Shown here: piece after piece, positions 6,175 to 14,173 of the stretch
Layout: every line of letters begins with the position of its first letter
How positions within the stretch are numbered: position 1 is the first letter of the stretch
Source: a virus
IMG/VR virus record: IMGVR_UViG_3300037247_001071
Span: 1-52,884 of that record
DNA length: 52,884 nucleotides
Strand: one strand, 5' to 3'
Position numbers and translations under genes: made by a program
The notes under the pieces: generated by a model
What the model was told of the DNA's origin: nothing
What the model saw: the letters and a program-made list of their open reading frames with translations, nothing else
Databases searched by the model: none

Positions 6175-6269
6175 TATAATACGACCCCCCCTGTTCTATA
6201 GGGGGAGGGTGTGTAATATAGTATATACCCTAGGGTACCGGGACAGGGGGTCCATAATAAATGACACAG
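6175..6269 (+). promoter_or_regulatory. Shared leader element and late promoter region upstream of terS
   Basis: 6179-6269 matches the minus-strand leader of the RNA ligase gene at 1142-1230. It includes the CCCCCT/AGGGGG hairpin (around 6188-6206), TGTGTAATATAGTATATACCC, and a perfect 12-bp palindrome TACCCTAGGGTA. The match continues into the codons for Thr-Gln. A perfect TATAAT lies at 6175-6180 just outside the shared part, without a clear -35. This is the only sizeable intergenic space before the whole packaging and virion cluster, so it probably sets late expression. Confidence 0.65.
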
Positions 6270-6887
6270 GGCAGTGAAGACGTTCTGCAGCCCTCCGGGA
6301 GCGCACCTCCCCCGCGGAAGCGCAAGATGTCCACCACACTGACGAAGCTCGCGCAGCGCAGTCTTGACGTAGATGACGACGAGATAAGGACTTACGCACC
6401 CACCGAGATGGACCTCCAAATGGCGGAGGCCATGATCTCGGGCTGCATCACGTTCACCCAGATCGCGGAGCAAATCGGGGCTGACCCCTCCACGGTCTCC
6501 CGCGCGATGCGCCACCCCGTCCGATGCGGGTGGCTCTCCTCCCAGCTCCAACGCATCGTGGCCAAACGCATCGGTCTCGTGGACGCCGCCCTCGTCGCGC
6601 GCGCCCTCTCTGGCGACGTCCGGGCCATCAAGCTCTACTACGAGCGCTTTGGCGAGCTCGTCCACCGCTCCCACATCACCACGACCCGGCTCGATTTCGA
6701 CCCCTCGAAGCTCTCCGACGAGGACCTCGACATCATCATCCGCTCAGAGCGCGCCAAAGGGGCCACAGACGCCCATTTTACCGTCGCCTCACAGGAACCC
6801 GCTGAGAGCCCCTCAGAGGCCCCAGAAGCCACGCCAGAAACCCCCGTACCTCCCCCACCGGAAACACCCTCCGGCGAGCACCCGTAA
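6261..6887 (+). CDS. terS: Terminase small subunit
   Basis: The 208-residue protein has an N-terminal disordered segment and then a helix-turn-helix (ITFTQIAEQIGADPSTVSRA, about residues 53-72). A helical middle follows (QRIVAKRIGLVDAALVARAL, then LYYERFGEL), as in small terminases that recognise the packaging site. The tail is rich in Pro, Glu and Ser. It is separated from the large terminase by two small genes, but gene order and fold fit. The ATG is supported by the duplicated leader that includes the first codons. Confidence 0.75.
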   Translation: MTQGSEDVLQPSGSAPPPRKRKMSTTLTKLAQRSLDVDDDEIRTYAPTEMDLQMAEAMISGCITFTQIAEQIGADPSTVSRAMRHPVRCGWLSSQLQRIVAKRIGLVDAALVARALSGDVRAIKLYYERFGELVHRSHITTTRLDFDPSKLSDEDLDIIIRSERAKGATDAHFTVASQEPAESPSEAPEATPETPVPPPPETPSGEHP

Positions 6888-6896
6888 GGAGCCACC

Positions 6897-7178
6897 ATGC
6901 CAGATCCCCAAGCAGGAATGATCGTCCCTCTTCCCTGTCAAGGAAAGCCGAGAGGAAGGTTGGTCCGGCGGATCACCGCCTGCGGAGCCCGCCATCCCAT
7001 CGAACACACGGAGTTCTACGAGCGGATGTATGTCCGCATGATGCCCACCCTGCATCTCGTCAGCATCCACGACCTCCACAAGAACGTGAAGGTCACCGAG
7101 CGGGTCTTCGTCCACGAGGGCGAATTTGAGCGCACCGAAGACGGTTACCCCATTTACATCCTCAGGGAGCAATTGTGA
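6897..7178 (+). CDS. Hypothetical protein (93 aa)
   Basis: It lies between the terminase genes, with GGAG upstream of its ATG and a 4-nt GTGA overlap with the next gene. Sequence features include PCQGKPRGRLVRRITACGAR and an acidic C-terminal half. No motif or family recognised. Context suggests a packaging or morphogenesis accessory, but there is no direct evidence. Confidence 0.6.
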   Translation: MPDPQAGMIVPLPCQGKPRGRLVRRITACGARHPIEHTEFYERMYVRMMPTLHLVSIHDLHKNVKVTERVFVHEGEFERTEDGYPIYILREQL

Positions 7179-7789
7179 TCCACATCCGCATCCCCGACAT
7201 CTTCAACCAGGGCCCTCGCCACGCACTCGCGAAGAGCATCTGGGCCGCCGCGGCTGATCACTGGGGCGACGAGGTCGCGATTGACATGTACCCCCACCAG
7301 GGCACGCACAGGGACGCCCTGCGTAGTTGGTGGTTCCACGCGCACAAGCACCCGGACACCGTCCAGGTTTTCACCGAGACCGATTTCCTCCCAGAACCCA
7401 CCTTCCTGAAGGCCGCCCGCGCCGACGCCGCTCTCTACGGCCTCACGGGACCCCAGGCGCGCCACCGGGACTGTGGGAAGAGTTTGCCGGTGGATCACTC
7501 TCCCCAGGCCGGCGCGTGGCTGCTGGTAGCGGCCCCCGAGAGGATCCGGCAGCTAGATTTCTCCTCCAGCGAGCCCGGCCGGTCTTTACCCGAGGAGTGC
7601 CCCGGCATGAACCTCTTGGCCGGCGAGTGGCAGGATCCTGGCCTCTACTACCCCGGCTACGGCCTTCACACCTTCTGGAGCCGCGCCTGGCATGACGACG
7701 CCCCAGCCGGCGGCGCCTTCGACCTCGAAGACATCCGCCAGAAGATCGATGTCCATCTGCAGCACTACAGGGAGATCTGGAATGTCTGA
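7175..7789 (+). CDS. Hypothetical protein, possible GT-A-like fold (204 aa)
   Basis: GTG start with GGGAG 7 nt upstream. The protein opens with a short beta-type segment (MIHIRIPDIFNQGPRHALAK). Around residue 66 it has VQVFTETDFLPEP, which resembles the acidic metal-binding loop of GT-A glycosyltransferases. The second half holds many Trp, Tyr and His residues (LYYPGYGLHTFWSRAWHDD). Two clearer glycosyltransferase-like genes lie nearby at 10069 and 16711, which is why I consider this reading. The fold is not certain and it may be an unrelated protein. Its stop overlaps the TerL start. Confidence 0.4.
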   Translation: MIHIRIPDIFNQGPRHALAKSIWAAAADHWGDEVAIDMYPHQGTHRDALRSWWFHAHKHPDTVQVFTETDFLPEPTFLKAARADAALYGLTGPQARHRDCGKSLPVDHSPQAGAWLLVAAPERIRQLDFSSSEPGRSLPEECPGMNLLAGEWQDPGLYYPGYGLHTFWSRAWHDDAPAGGAFDLEDIRQKIDVHLQHYREIWNV

Positions 7790-9377
7790 GCGCCAGGAGA
7801 AGGAACGCTTCCTCCTCGCCATGCGCGAGAAGGCCCGTCGCGAGGGTGCCGCCCCCCTCATTTACTACACGCCCCACACGGGCCAGAAGCGCTTTCACCG
7901 CGCCCTGGAGGACTACAGAATCGTCATCGCGCACCCTGGCAACCGGTGGGGCAAATCCCATGCCAATGCCGCCGAAGTGGTGGCTCACATGTACGGTTAC
8001 CGGCCGTGGCTGGTCCCGGGCCTGCAACTCATCGCCGAGGGCGACTACCCTCCGCGCTCCTCGATCCCGCCGGAATACTGGATCCGCCGGGCGGACGGTG
8101 TTCCCCTGCAGCTCCCAAACAAACACCTCTGCGCCACCGGTCTCCCCGCGCGTCAGGGGATCCTAGGCACCATGTGGCCCAAGATCGAGTCCTTTTTCCC
8201 GCCGGCCGTTCGCGCCCACCCCAACTTCCGCTGCAACCGCGGCGCACAGTCTGTGCCCTTGCTCCTCCGCCTGCCGCCCGAGCTGAACACGTTCGGCGGG
8301 GAGATCCACTTCGCCTCCGGCGAGCAGGACCCCATGGCCTACGAGGCGCAATCCTTCGGGTCCGCCAGTTTCGACGAACCCCCGAAGCGCGCCATCTGGG
8401 CGCCGCTGTGGCGGGGACTCACGGATCTCATGGCGCGCCTCTGGATGACGTGTACGCCCATCGGACCCAATGCCCCCTGGATCTTCGAGATCTTCATCAT
8501 GCGGGGTGACGAACTCGACGTCACTATCGCCGCGATCCAAGGCTCCATCCACGACAACCCGCACCTGAGTGCGCGCTCGAAACACGAGTTCCTGGAGGGC
8601 GGCGGGTTCACCCAGGAGGAACGCGAAGCCCGGGAGTCCGGGACCTGGAGCCATCTCACCCACCGCGCCTTCCCGCAGTTCGATGCCGGGATCCACATCG
8701 TGCCCGAGGACAGCCCTATGCCCCCACGCGGCGTCGTCGGGGTAGCCTGCGATCCCGCCCACCGGCGGCCCTTCTTCTTCGTCTGGGGGATCTGGCACTC
8801 GGATGGAGAGCTCTACATCTACGACGAGTGGCCCCATGAGGACCACGCCTCGATGCGTACCAGCCCCCACACCATCCCCGACTACGCCCGCATCGTCCGG
8901 GCTGCTGAGAATGGCCGCGAGCCCCACTATCGCTGCCTCGATCCTCGCTTCGGCGCCGCGGCCCCGCGCATCAAGGGGGAGGTCCATACCACGATCCAAG
9001 AGGACTTCTCCAAGGAGCGCATGTACTTCGACTGTCGCATGGAGGGCACTGAGCGCGAGGAGATCGGGATCGAGAAGATCCGTCAGATGCTCTCCTGGGA
9101 CAAAGAACAAGCGTTGAGCCCTTGGAACCGCCCGAAGCTCCGCGTGAATGCCAAGTGCAAAAACACCATTGCCGCCCTAGCGTACTCTGTCTTCACGACC
9201 TCCCGCGACCCTGACATTCTGCCCGAGAAGATGGCCGAGCGCTACAAGGATGCCAGGGACGCTCTGAGGTACCTGATCCTCTTCCCTTGGATTCCCGAGG
9301 ACGTCGATAGCGACTCGTACTCCTACATCGACGATGAGACCCTTCGGAGGGAGAACGATGGTGATTGGTTCCACTAG
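7782..9377 (+). CDS. terL: Terminase large subunit
   Basis: The start is the ATG at 7782 behind GGGAGA; an upstream in-frame ATG at 7692 lies inside the previous gene and is not needed. The 531-residue protein has the ATPase Walker A HPGNRWGKS (residues 51-59), Walker B-like ASFDEPPK, a coupling motif MTCTPIG, and nuclease-domain acidic residues (VACDPAHRRP, CLDPRFG). It is the packaging motor that translocates and cuts DNA at the portal. The family suits headful or cos packaging; the sequence alone does not say which. Confidence 0.9.
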   Translation: MSERQEKERFLLAMREKARREGAAPLIYYTPHTGQKRFHRALEDYRIVIAHPGNRWGKSHANAAEVVAHMYGYRPWLVPGLQLIAEGDYPPRSSIPPEYWIRRADGVPLQLPNKHLCATGLPARQGILGTMWPKIESFFPPAVRAHPNFRCNRGAQSVPLLLRLPPELNTFGGEIHFASGEQDPMAYEAQSFGSASFDEPPKRAIWAPLWRGLTDLMARLWMTCTPIGPNAPWIFEIFIMRGDELDVTIAAIQGSIHDNPHLSARSKHEFLEGGGFTQEEREARESGTWSHLTHRAFPQFDAGIHIVPEDSPMPPRGVVGVACDPAHRRPFFFVWGIWHSDGELYIYDEWPHEDHASMRTSPHTIPDYARIVRAAENGREPHYRCLDPRFGAAAPRIKGEVHTTIQEDFSKERMYFDCRMEGTEREEIGIEKIRQMLSWDKEQALSPWNRPKLRVNAKCKNTIAALAYSVFTTSRDPDILPEKMAERYKDARDALRYLILFPWIPEDVDSDSYSYIDDETLRRENDGDWFH

Positions 9378-9401
9378 ACCCTGTAGAGAGGAGGTTCCCA
9401 T

Positions 9402-9671
9402 ATGCGTAGTTTCGTATTCGCGGCCATCCTGGCGGTGGCCATTTCGGGCTGTGTAGGCGGCCCTGACGTTTTGAGAGACCCGGACACCGGCGAGATCGCT
9501 CGGCCTGTCATCGAAGTGGTCGCCGATCTACTGGCTGAAGGCGCGCCTGGGGCAGCCGCGTCCGGCGGAGCCACTTTGCCCGCACTGGGCATTGCTGCGG
9601 CCGTCGCGGCGCTCATTGCGTACCGCAAGCGCAAGGTCATCTTGGCCAAAATTGCGTCCCGTGGTCCGTAG
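9402..9671 (+). CDS. Small lipoprotein with C-terminal membrane segment (89 aa)
   Basis: The N-terminus is a lipoprotein signal (MRSFVFAAILAVAISGC, lipobox AISGC, lipidated Cys at 17). A Gly/Ala-rich linker and a second hydrophobic helix (ALGIAAAVAALIAY) follow, then a basic tail. A good AGAGGAGG site precedes the ATG. This would place it in the envelope. A lysis role (holin- or spanin-like) or a superinfection-exclusion role would fit a late phage lipoprotein, but no family is recognised and the coiled coil of spanins is missing. Confidence 0.6.
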   Translation: MRSFVFAAILAVAISGCVGGPDVLRDPDTGEIARPVIEVVADLLAEGAPGAAASGGATLPALGIAAAVAALIAYRKRKVILAKIASRGP

Positions 9672-9734
9672 AACGGCCAGAATAATGAACAGGGGAGGGC
9701 ACCCAGCGCTGCGGCGACGGGCTCTCCCCACTGT

Positions 9735-9809
9735 ACAGGGAAGGCCGCTGGCGGCCCGTCCGGTTTCATATGCCGGGCTCCGCGGGTTCGATTCCCGCTC
9801 CCTGCACCA
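9735..9809 (+). tRNA. tRNA-Met (CAU), atypical D-arm
   Basis: The 3' half is textbook: anticodon stem CCGGT/GCCGG, loop TTCATAT with anticodon CAT (9767-9769), 5-nt variable loop, T-arm GCGGG-TTCGATT-CCCGC, acceptor strand TCCCTGC, discriminator A and encoded CCA. The 5' acceptor is ACAGGGA, pairing six of seven with an A-C mismatch at 1-72. The D-arm is odd (GGCCG-CTGG-CGGCC can form) and lacks the usual AG...GG loop. The lack of a 1-72 pair is reminiscent of initiator tRNA, but the anticodon stem lacks the three G-C pairs. A GGGGAG/CTCCCC hairpin lies just upstream. Whether it is functional is uncertain. Confidence 0.75.
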
Positions 9810-9827
9810 TTTGAAAGAGAGCACGAG

Positions 9828-10067
9828 ATGACTGATAGTTTCGACATGACGAAGGCGCGCCCCGAGAACTTCGAGGGCTTCATCAGAGCCAGAAAAAAGC
9901 CAGTGGAGATTGACGCGCTCCAGGTGAACTTGTCAGAAGGCTTTGTTGTCCACACGAAGGAAGGTAGCATGCGGGGTAAGTGCGGCGACTACCTCATCAT
10001 CGGTGTCGAGGGGGAACCGTATCCCTGCGACAAAGACATCTTCGAGAAGACCTATACGGTAGATTAA
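9828..10067 (+). CDS. Small conserved phage protein (79 aa)
   Basis: ATG behind AAAGAGAG. The first part contains RARKKPVEIDALQV and the second GKCGDYLIIGVEGEPYPCDKDIFEKTY. Proteins with a closing 'GDYII.GV.GE.YPC..DIF..TY' motif are widespread in tailed phages and have no agreed function. Here it sits between a tRNA and a glycosyltransferase-like gene in the late cluster. Confidence 0.7.
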   Translation: MTDSFDMTKARPENFEGFIRARKKPVEIDALQVNLSEGFVVHTKEGSMRGKCGDYLIIGVEGEPYPCDKDIFEKTYTVD

Positions 10068-10068
10068 C

Positions 10069-10857
10069 ATGGCATCGATCTCGGTCCGGCAAGTCGGCTT
10101 CCTCCTACGCGTGCACCGCCGCAGCGAATGGCTATCCGTCATCTTCTCCCAGATGCGGCAGGTCGCACGCGGACGGCGTGCCCACCTCGTCATCATGGCA
10201 GACCGACCATCCCCCAATGTGATCAGCGCACTCGCGAAGATCGAACGGCTGAAACCCGACAACTTCGACTTCACCCTCCTGGAGTGCCCGGAGCCCATCC
10301 GTACATCACAGGGATGCCGCTGGACCGAGACGATGCAGTTCATGTACCGCCACCTCCGTGAGGACGGGGCCTCCGGCGCCGGCATGCTGTGGGACGACGA
10401 CATCATCCTCTCGGACGTTGCCCTCCAGGAGATCCGCGCTCACCTGAATTTCATGGACGTGGACCGAGTCGAGGCCGACTGGTTCAACATCTGCAACGAG
10501 GAGGCGACTCACTACGACAGCGGGTTCCTCCGACATACTGGCACGCATCTCTTCCGCATCTACAAGGACGACGACTTCAGCGACATCCTCACGAGGACGA
10601 TGGGAGGTGGGGGTACGCAATCCCCCATCTTCGTCGCACGCTCTGCGAATTTCGTCCACATGAAAGGGCGCATTCTCCACATGGGGTACTGCAGTCCGGA
10701 TCACCGACAACTAGCCTGGAATGCGGCAAAAGCCTGCGGCCAGACAGATGGTTACTTCCGACATCTCTTCCGCGAGCCTGTGCCGAAAGTGTGCAGTGGG
10801 CCGACGATGACGAGTGAGGCTCTGACCAAGCATCTGGCCCAAGGCGCCGCGCTGTAA
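10069..10857 (+). CDS. Glycosyltransferase-like protein (GT-A fold)
   Basis: The 262-residue protein starts one base after the previous stop. It opens with a beta-alpha unit (VGFLLRVHRRSEWLSVIFSQ) like a family 2 glycosyltransferase or 'exchange words with the host' type. A DxD-type metal site follows (GMLWDDDIILSD, about residue 105). Later come an HMKGRILHMG segment and an aromatic acceptor-side region. It probably transfers a sugar from a nucleotide-activated donor. It lies immediately before the portal gene (10-nt gap), so it is expressed with capsid proteins. The donor and acceptor are unknown. Confidence 0.6.
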   Translation: MASISVRQVGFLLRVHRRSEWLSVIFSQMRQVARGRRAHLVIMADRPSPNVISALAKIERLKPDNFDFTLLECPEPIRTSQGCRWTETMQFMYRHLREDGASGAGMLWDDDIILSDVALQEIRAHLNFMDVDRVEADWFNICNEEATHYDSGFLRHTGTHLFRIYKDDDFSDILTRTMGGGGTQSPIFVARSANFVHMKGRILHMGYCSPDHRQLAWNAAKACGQTDGYFRHLFREPVPKVCSGPTMTSEALTKHLAQGAAL

Positions 10858-10867
10858 AGGAACAGAC

Positions 10868-12919
10868 ATGGCACTCTCTCGTGGGAACCCGATCTCGATC
10901 GAGGTACTCCAGGTCGCGCAAGCGATCGATGACGTGGAGTTGATGAAGCAGATCAAAGAGTTGATCCTCGACATCCGCGCCACAGACCAAGAACTCATAG
11001 GCTGGCTGCAGAAGCAAGCAGAGCTCGTTCGCATTCGCCTCGGCAGCCGCAAGGGGCGTAACATCCCCTGGAAGAACGCCTCGAACATCAACGTCCCTCT
11101 CATCGACGGCATCATTCGTCGCTGGCGCCCAGGCGTTGCGAGTTTGGTTCTCGATGCCGAGCCGGTTGCGTTCTTCACGGCCCAGTCTCCGAGTGACTTC
11201 GAGGCCGCCCGCTCGGCGGAGAAGTTTTTCACGTACCTCGTTCTCACTTACATGGAGTCGACCTACCCCGTCATCCAGCTCGTCGATCTCGTCGCTTGGC
11301 GTGGACACGCATACACGCGCGAGGGTTGGAAGTACGAAACGTCGCGCGAGGCGCGGGTGGTACCGATCGCGCATCTCTTCCCGAATGGCCTCACGCAGAC
11401 TGTGCAACAAATGCAACAACAGGCCGCGCGGACCCAGCAGGATCCCCCGACCGCCGAAGACATCGTGATGACCGCACTGGAGAGCGAGTATCAACTCGAC
11501 CGCCAGGACGAGCGCGAAGGCCCGATGCTCCTTGCCGCCGTCACCAGGATCCTTGCCGGCCAGGAGTACATCAAGCTCGTGTACCGGAAGGTCGCCATCG
11601 ACCGCCCAGACTGGGCCCCGATCGATCCCCTCAACGTCATTGTGCCCCAGAACCAAAACCCAGAGAAGGCCGACTTCTTCTGCCAGATCCACCACATGAC
11701 GCGCGACCAACTCAAGGCCATGGCCATAGACGGGCACCTGCCCGCGGGGCGCGTTGACAAATTGTTGAAGGGTATCTCCGGCGACAGTGAGGCGGCAGCT
11801 GGCGTGCCCACCACGGATGGCATGCGCGACCGCATCCAGGACATCATGGACCGCGTTGCCGGTAGGTCCCGCCGCGCGAATACCCGTCAGGGCAAGATCG
11901 GCAAGATCATCATCTGGGAGATCTTCGCCCGCTTGGACATCAACGGCGACGGCGAACGCGAGCGTTGCATCGTGTGGTACGCTCCCGGTGGCAAGAGCGA
12001 CGGGAGTGATCCTATCGAAGGGCAGGTCCTGGCGGTCCTCGATTACCCCTACCCCTTCGACACGTGGCCGATCACCCTCTACCCCTTCGAGGCCGCGGCC
12101 CGCCCCATCGACAATCGCGGGATCGCCGACATGCTGCGGCCCCTGCAGAAGGTCGTCACCGCTTTCCACAATGCCCGGATCGATGCCTCGCAGATCGTGC
12201 TCGCGCCTGTTCTCCTGATGCGGGTGTCCGGTGGGAACTACCGCAAGAGCATCAAGTGGCAGCCGGGCTCCGTCATCCCCGTGGCCAGCACCCAGGACAT
12301 CTTGCCGTTGACCCAGAACCTCGCGATTTTGGCCGGCCTTCTCCAGGAGGAGCAAGTTAACCAGCGCCTTGCGGAGACCTACGTGGGCGTGTTCGACGCG
12401 ACCCTGACGAACCTCCAGCAGCGCGGGGAGCGCCGGACAGCCGCCGAGGTGAACGCGATCCAAGGCATCTCCTCGAACATCTTCGGCCTCGACGCCAAGA
12501 TCTTCCAGGTGGCCCTCTCGAAGAGCTTCACCAAGCTCTGGCAACTCTACGTGGATCTCGGGCCAACCGAGCTCTTCTTCCGCGTGACCGAGGAAGAGCT
12601 CCCGAGGATTGCCCGAAAGCACGAGATCAACCGGTCCTACGACATCCGGGCCGCGGGCACCCCGGCGAATACCAACCGGTCCTTCCAGATCTCCGCCCTG
12701 GAGCGGATCATGTCCTCGCCGTTGACCCTCCCGCTGATGCAGGCCGGCCGCCTCGACGGCGCCGAACTCTTCCGTCAGTGGGTACAACTCGTGGACTACA
12801 ACGTGGCCAAGCGCATCATCCGGTCCGAGGAGGAGGGCGCCAACGTCCAGCTCGTCCTGGAAGCCGCCCAGCAGGCGGCCGAGCAGCGGGGCGTTGAGCC
12901 GCCGCCGCCGATCATCTAA
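10868..12919 (+). CDS. Portal protein (P22-like)
   Basis: The 683-residue protein has the size and pattern of P22-type portals: a helical N-terminus, an early conserved stretch (GRNIPWKNASNINVPLIDGI), a central wing with IDRPDWAPIDPLNVIVP, and a stem/clip region. A Gln/Glu/Ala-rich C-terminal helix (VLEAAQQAAEQR) could form the barrel. It forms the dodecameric DNA channel that docks the terminase. It is preceded by AAGGAACAG and ends in a TAATG overlap with the next gene. No frameshift or fusion is visible. Confidence 0.8.
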   Translation: MALSRGNPISIEVLQVAQAIDDVELMKQIKELILDIRATDQELIGWLQKQAELVRIRLGSRKGRNIPWKNASNINVPLIDGIIRRWRPGVASLVLDAEPVAFFTAQSPSDFEAARSAEKFFTYLVLTYMESTYPVIQLVDLVAWRGHAYTREGWKYETSREARVVPIAHLFPNGLTQTVQQMQQQAARTQQDPPTAEDIVMTALESEYQLDRQDEREGPMLLAAVTRILAGQEYIKLVYRKVAIDRPDWAPIDPLNVIVPQNQNPEKADFFCQIHHMTRDQLKAMAIDGHLPAGRVDKLLKGISGDSEAAAGVPTTDGMRDRIQDIMDRVAGRSRRANTRQGKIGKIIIWEIFARLDINGDGERERCIVWYAPGGKSDGSDPIEGQVLAVLDYPYPFDTWPITLYPFEAAARPIDNRGIADMLRPLQKVVTAFHNARIDASQIVLAPVLLMRVSGGNYRKSIKWQPGSVIPVASTQDILPLTQNLAILAGLLQEEQVNQRLAETYVGVFDATLTNLQQRGERRTAAEVNAIQGISSNIFGLDAKIFQVALSKSFTKLWQLYVDLGPTELFFRVTEEELPRIARKHEINRSYDIRAAGTPANTNRSFQISALERIMSSPLTLPLMQAGRLDGAELFRQWVQLVDYNVAKRIIRSEEEGANVQLVLEAAQQAAEQRGVEPPPPII

Positions 12920-13119
12920 TGTGGTGCCCCAAGTGCAAGAGGTCTGTGGGAGTGATAGTCACCCTGGAGAAAGTCGAGGGATGGCTGAATAAGGAGGACG
13001 ACTGCGATATGTACCCTGAGATGGGGGGCCAATGTGCGAACCAGGACGGCCCGGCGGAGTGCAGCGAATGTCAATATAAGGCCCCTCTTCGGGACTTTGG
13101 CGAGGATAGAAGAACATGA
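12919..13119 (+). CDS. Zinc-ribbon protein (66 aa)
   Basis: Starts MWCPKCKRSVGVIV and ends with AECSECQYKAPLRDFG; CxxC at each end makes a zinc ribbon. A central Cys (DDCDMYPEMGGQC) may also contribute. The start overlaps the portal stop (TAATG), so it is probably coupled to portal translation. Small zinc-ribbon proteins between portal and scaffold genes are known in several phages without a defined role. Confidence 0.65.
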   Translation: MWCPKCKRSVGVIVTLEKVEGWLNKEDDCDMYPEMGGQCANQDGPAECSECQYKAPLRDFGEDRRT

Positions 13120-13379
13120 GCCAGCACGACGAACGCCCCATGACAGAAGACGAGAGGTTCAGGGCCGGATATGCCCTGCTCTCTTCCCCAGACTTTCGGG
13201 TCATTTCAGACCTTCTCTACGACATGGAGCAAGAAGCCGTGCGGGCTCTACGGGGTGATCTCGGCAACCCCCAGGACCACGTCCTGACCATCCGCGCAGT
13301 CGATCGCTTCCGTACATCAATTCGCGCTCTCGCCGAGCTAACCGGGGTCAGAGAAGATCCCATCCGAAGGGAAGTCTGA
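13116..13379 (+). CDS. Hypothetical protein (87 aa)
   Basis: Acidic and helical (MTEDERFRAGYALLSSPDF, then YDMEQEAVRALRGDL). It overlaps the zinc-ribbon gene by 4 nt and ends 1 nt before the scaffold start. An in-frame internal ATG at residue 9 could also serve. No family recognised. Location suggests a head-assembly accessory. Confidence 0.6.
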   Translation: MSQHDERPMTEDERFRAGYALLSSPDFRVISDLLYDMEQEAVRALRGDLGNPQDHVLTIRAVDRFRTSIRALAELTGVREDPIRREV

Positions 13380-13380
13380 A

Positions 13381-14169
13381 ATGGCAGACGAACCAAAAAA
13401 GGAAGGCTCCGACCAGGAGCCTGGCGGAGTAGAGAAGCGCATCGCGCAACTCACTCGACAGAAACATGATGCAACGAGGCGCGCTGAAGGTGCGGAGGCG
13501 CAAACGACGGCTCTCTCCGGACAGATCGTCTCGCTGCAATCGACGGTGGACAAGCTCACTTCGCGTCTCGCCAGTCCTGCTCAACCCGCGCCTGCCGGCG
13601 ACCCGCTGGCGGCACTCCTCGGGAGCAAGGACAAGGGAGACCAGACTGCGCAGCCCGCGGGCCAGCCAGTTGACATCGAAGCCGTTGTCAAGAGCGCCGT
13701 CAACGAGGCCCTTGCACCACTGGTGGAAGGCCGCAAGCAGGAAGCCGAAGCAGCCCAACTGGCACAAGCGCAATCGCGCAGTTACCAGGAAGCCGCCAAG
13801 GAGTTCCTCCCGCAAGCACTTGTGGACGGAAGCGTAGAGCAATCTACCTTCGACGCAGTGTTCAGCCGGAGTCCCGCTTTGCAGCTCGATCCAGATGGGC
13901 CGGCTATCGCCCTCGCCGCTGTGGCGGGGATCCTTAGCCAAGGAGCACGAACGACTCAGGAGCAAGAGTCGAAGAAGCAGGCCGCCACTATGCCTGCCAC
14001 GGTACCGAACGTGCTTGCACGTATCGGCGATCTTCCATCCGGCAAAGCAGATACGAAGGAAGCAGTTCAAGCTCTTGCTGAGAAAGGCCAGAGCCAGGGA
14101 CTGACGACCAACGAGCTTGCCGCGATGATCGGTCTACAAACGGGCAGGGCCAAACTGACCGAGGAGTAA
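13381..14169 (+). CDS. Capsid scaffold protein (probable)
   Basis: The 262-residue protein is rich in Ala, Gln, Glu and Lys. It has a coiled-coil N-terminus (KRIAQLTRQKHDATRRAEGA, continuing through about residue 65), a Pro/Ala linker, then more helix and a basic C-terminal end. It lies directly upstream of the major capsid gene. Composition, predicted coiled coil and position are what a scaffolding protein should show. No protease signature is visible. Confidence 0.7.
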   Translation: MADEPKKEGSDQEPGGVEKRIAQLTRQKHDATRRAEGAEAQTTALSGQIVSLQSTVDKLTSRLASPAQPAPAGDPLAALLGSKDKGDQTAQPAGQPVDIEAVVKSAVNEALAPLVEGRKQEAEAAQLAQAQSRSYQEAAKEFLPQALVDGSVEQSTFDAVFSRSPALQLDPDGPAIALAAVAGILSQGARTTQEQESKKQAATMPATVPNVLARIGDLPSGKADTKEAVQALAEKGQSQGLTTNELAAMIGLQTGRAKLTEE

Positions 14170-14173
14170 CCTT

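Noticed and set aside
6178-6207. TAATACGAC followed by TATAGGGGGA, resembling a T7 RNA polymerase promoter
   Set aside because: The spacing between the two parts is too long, the paralogous element at 1142-1230 lacks the TAATACGAC part, and no single-subunit RNA polymerase gene is present.
9735-9809. tRNA 3' half as an integration (attP) site
   Set aside because: No integrase or excisionase found, and the element has a nearly full acceptor stem and sits between late genes.
10589-12787. Long minus-strand open frame of 732 codons opposite the portal gene
   Set aside because: It is the mirror of the portal gene in a GC-rich sequence, has biased composition, no ribosome site and no known motif; the plus-strand portal explains the region.
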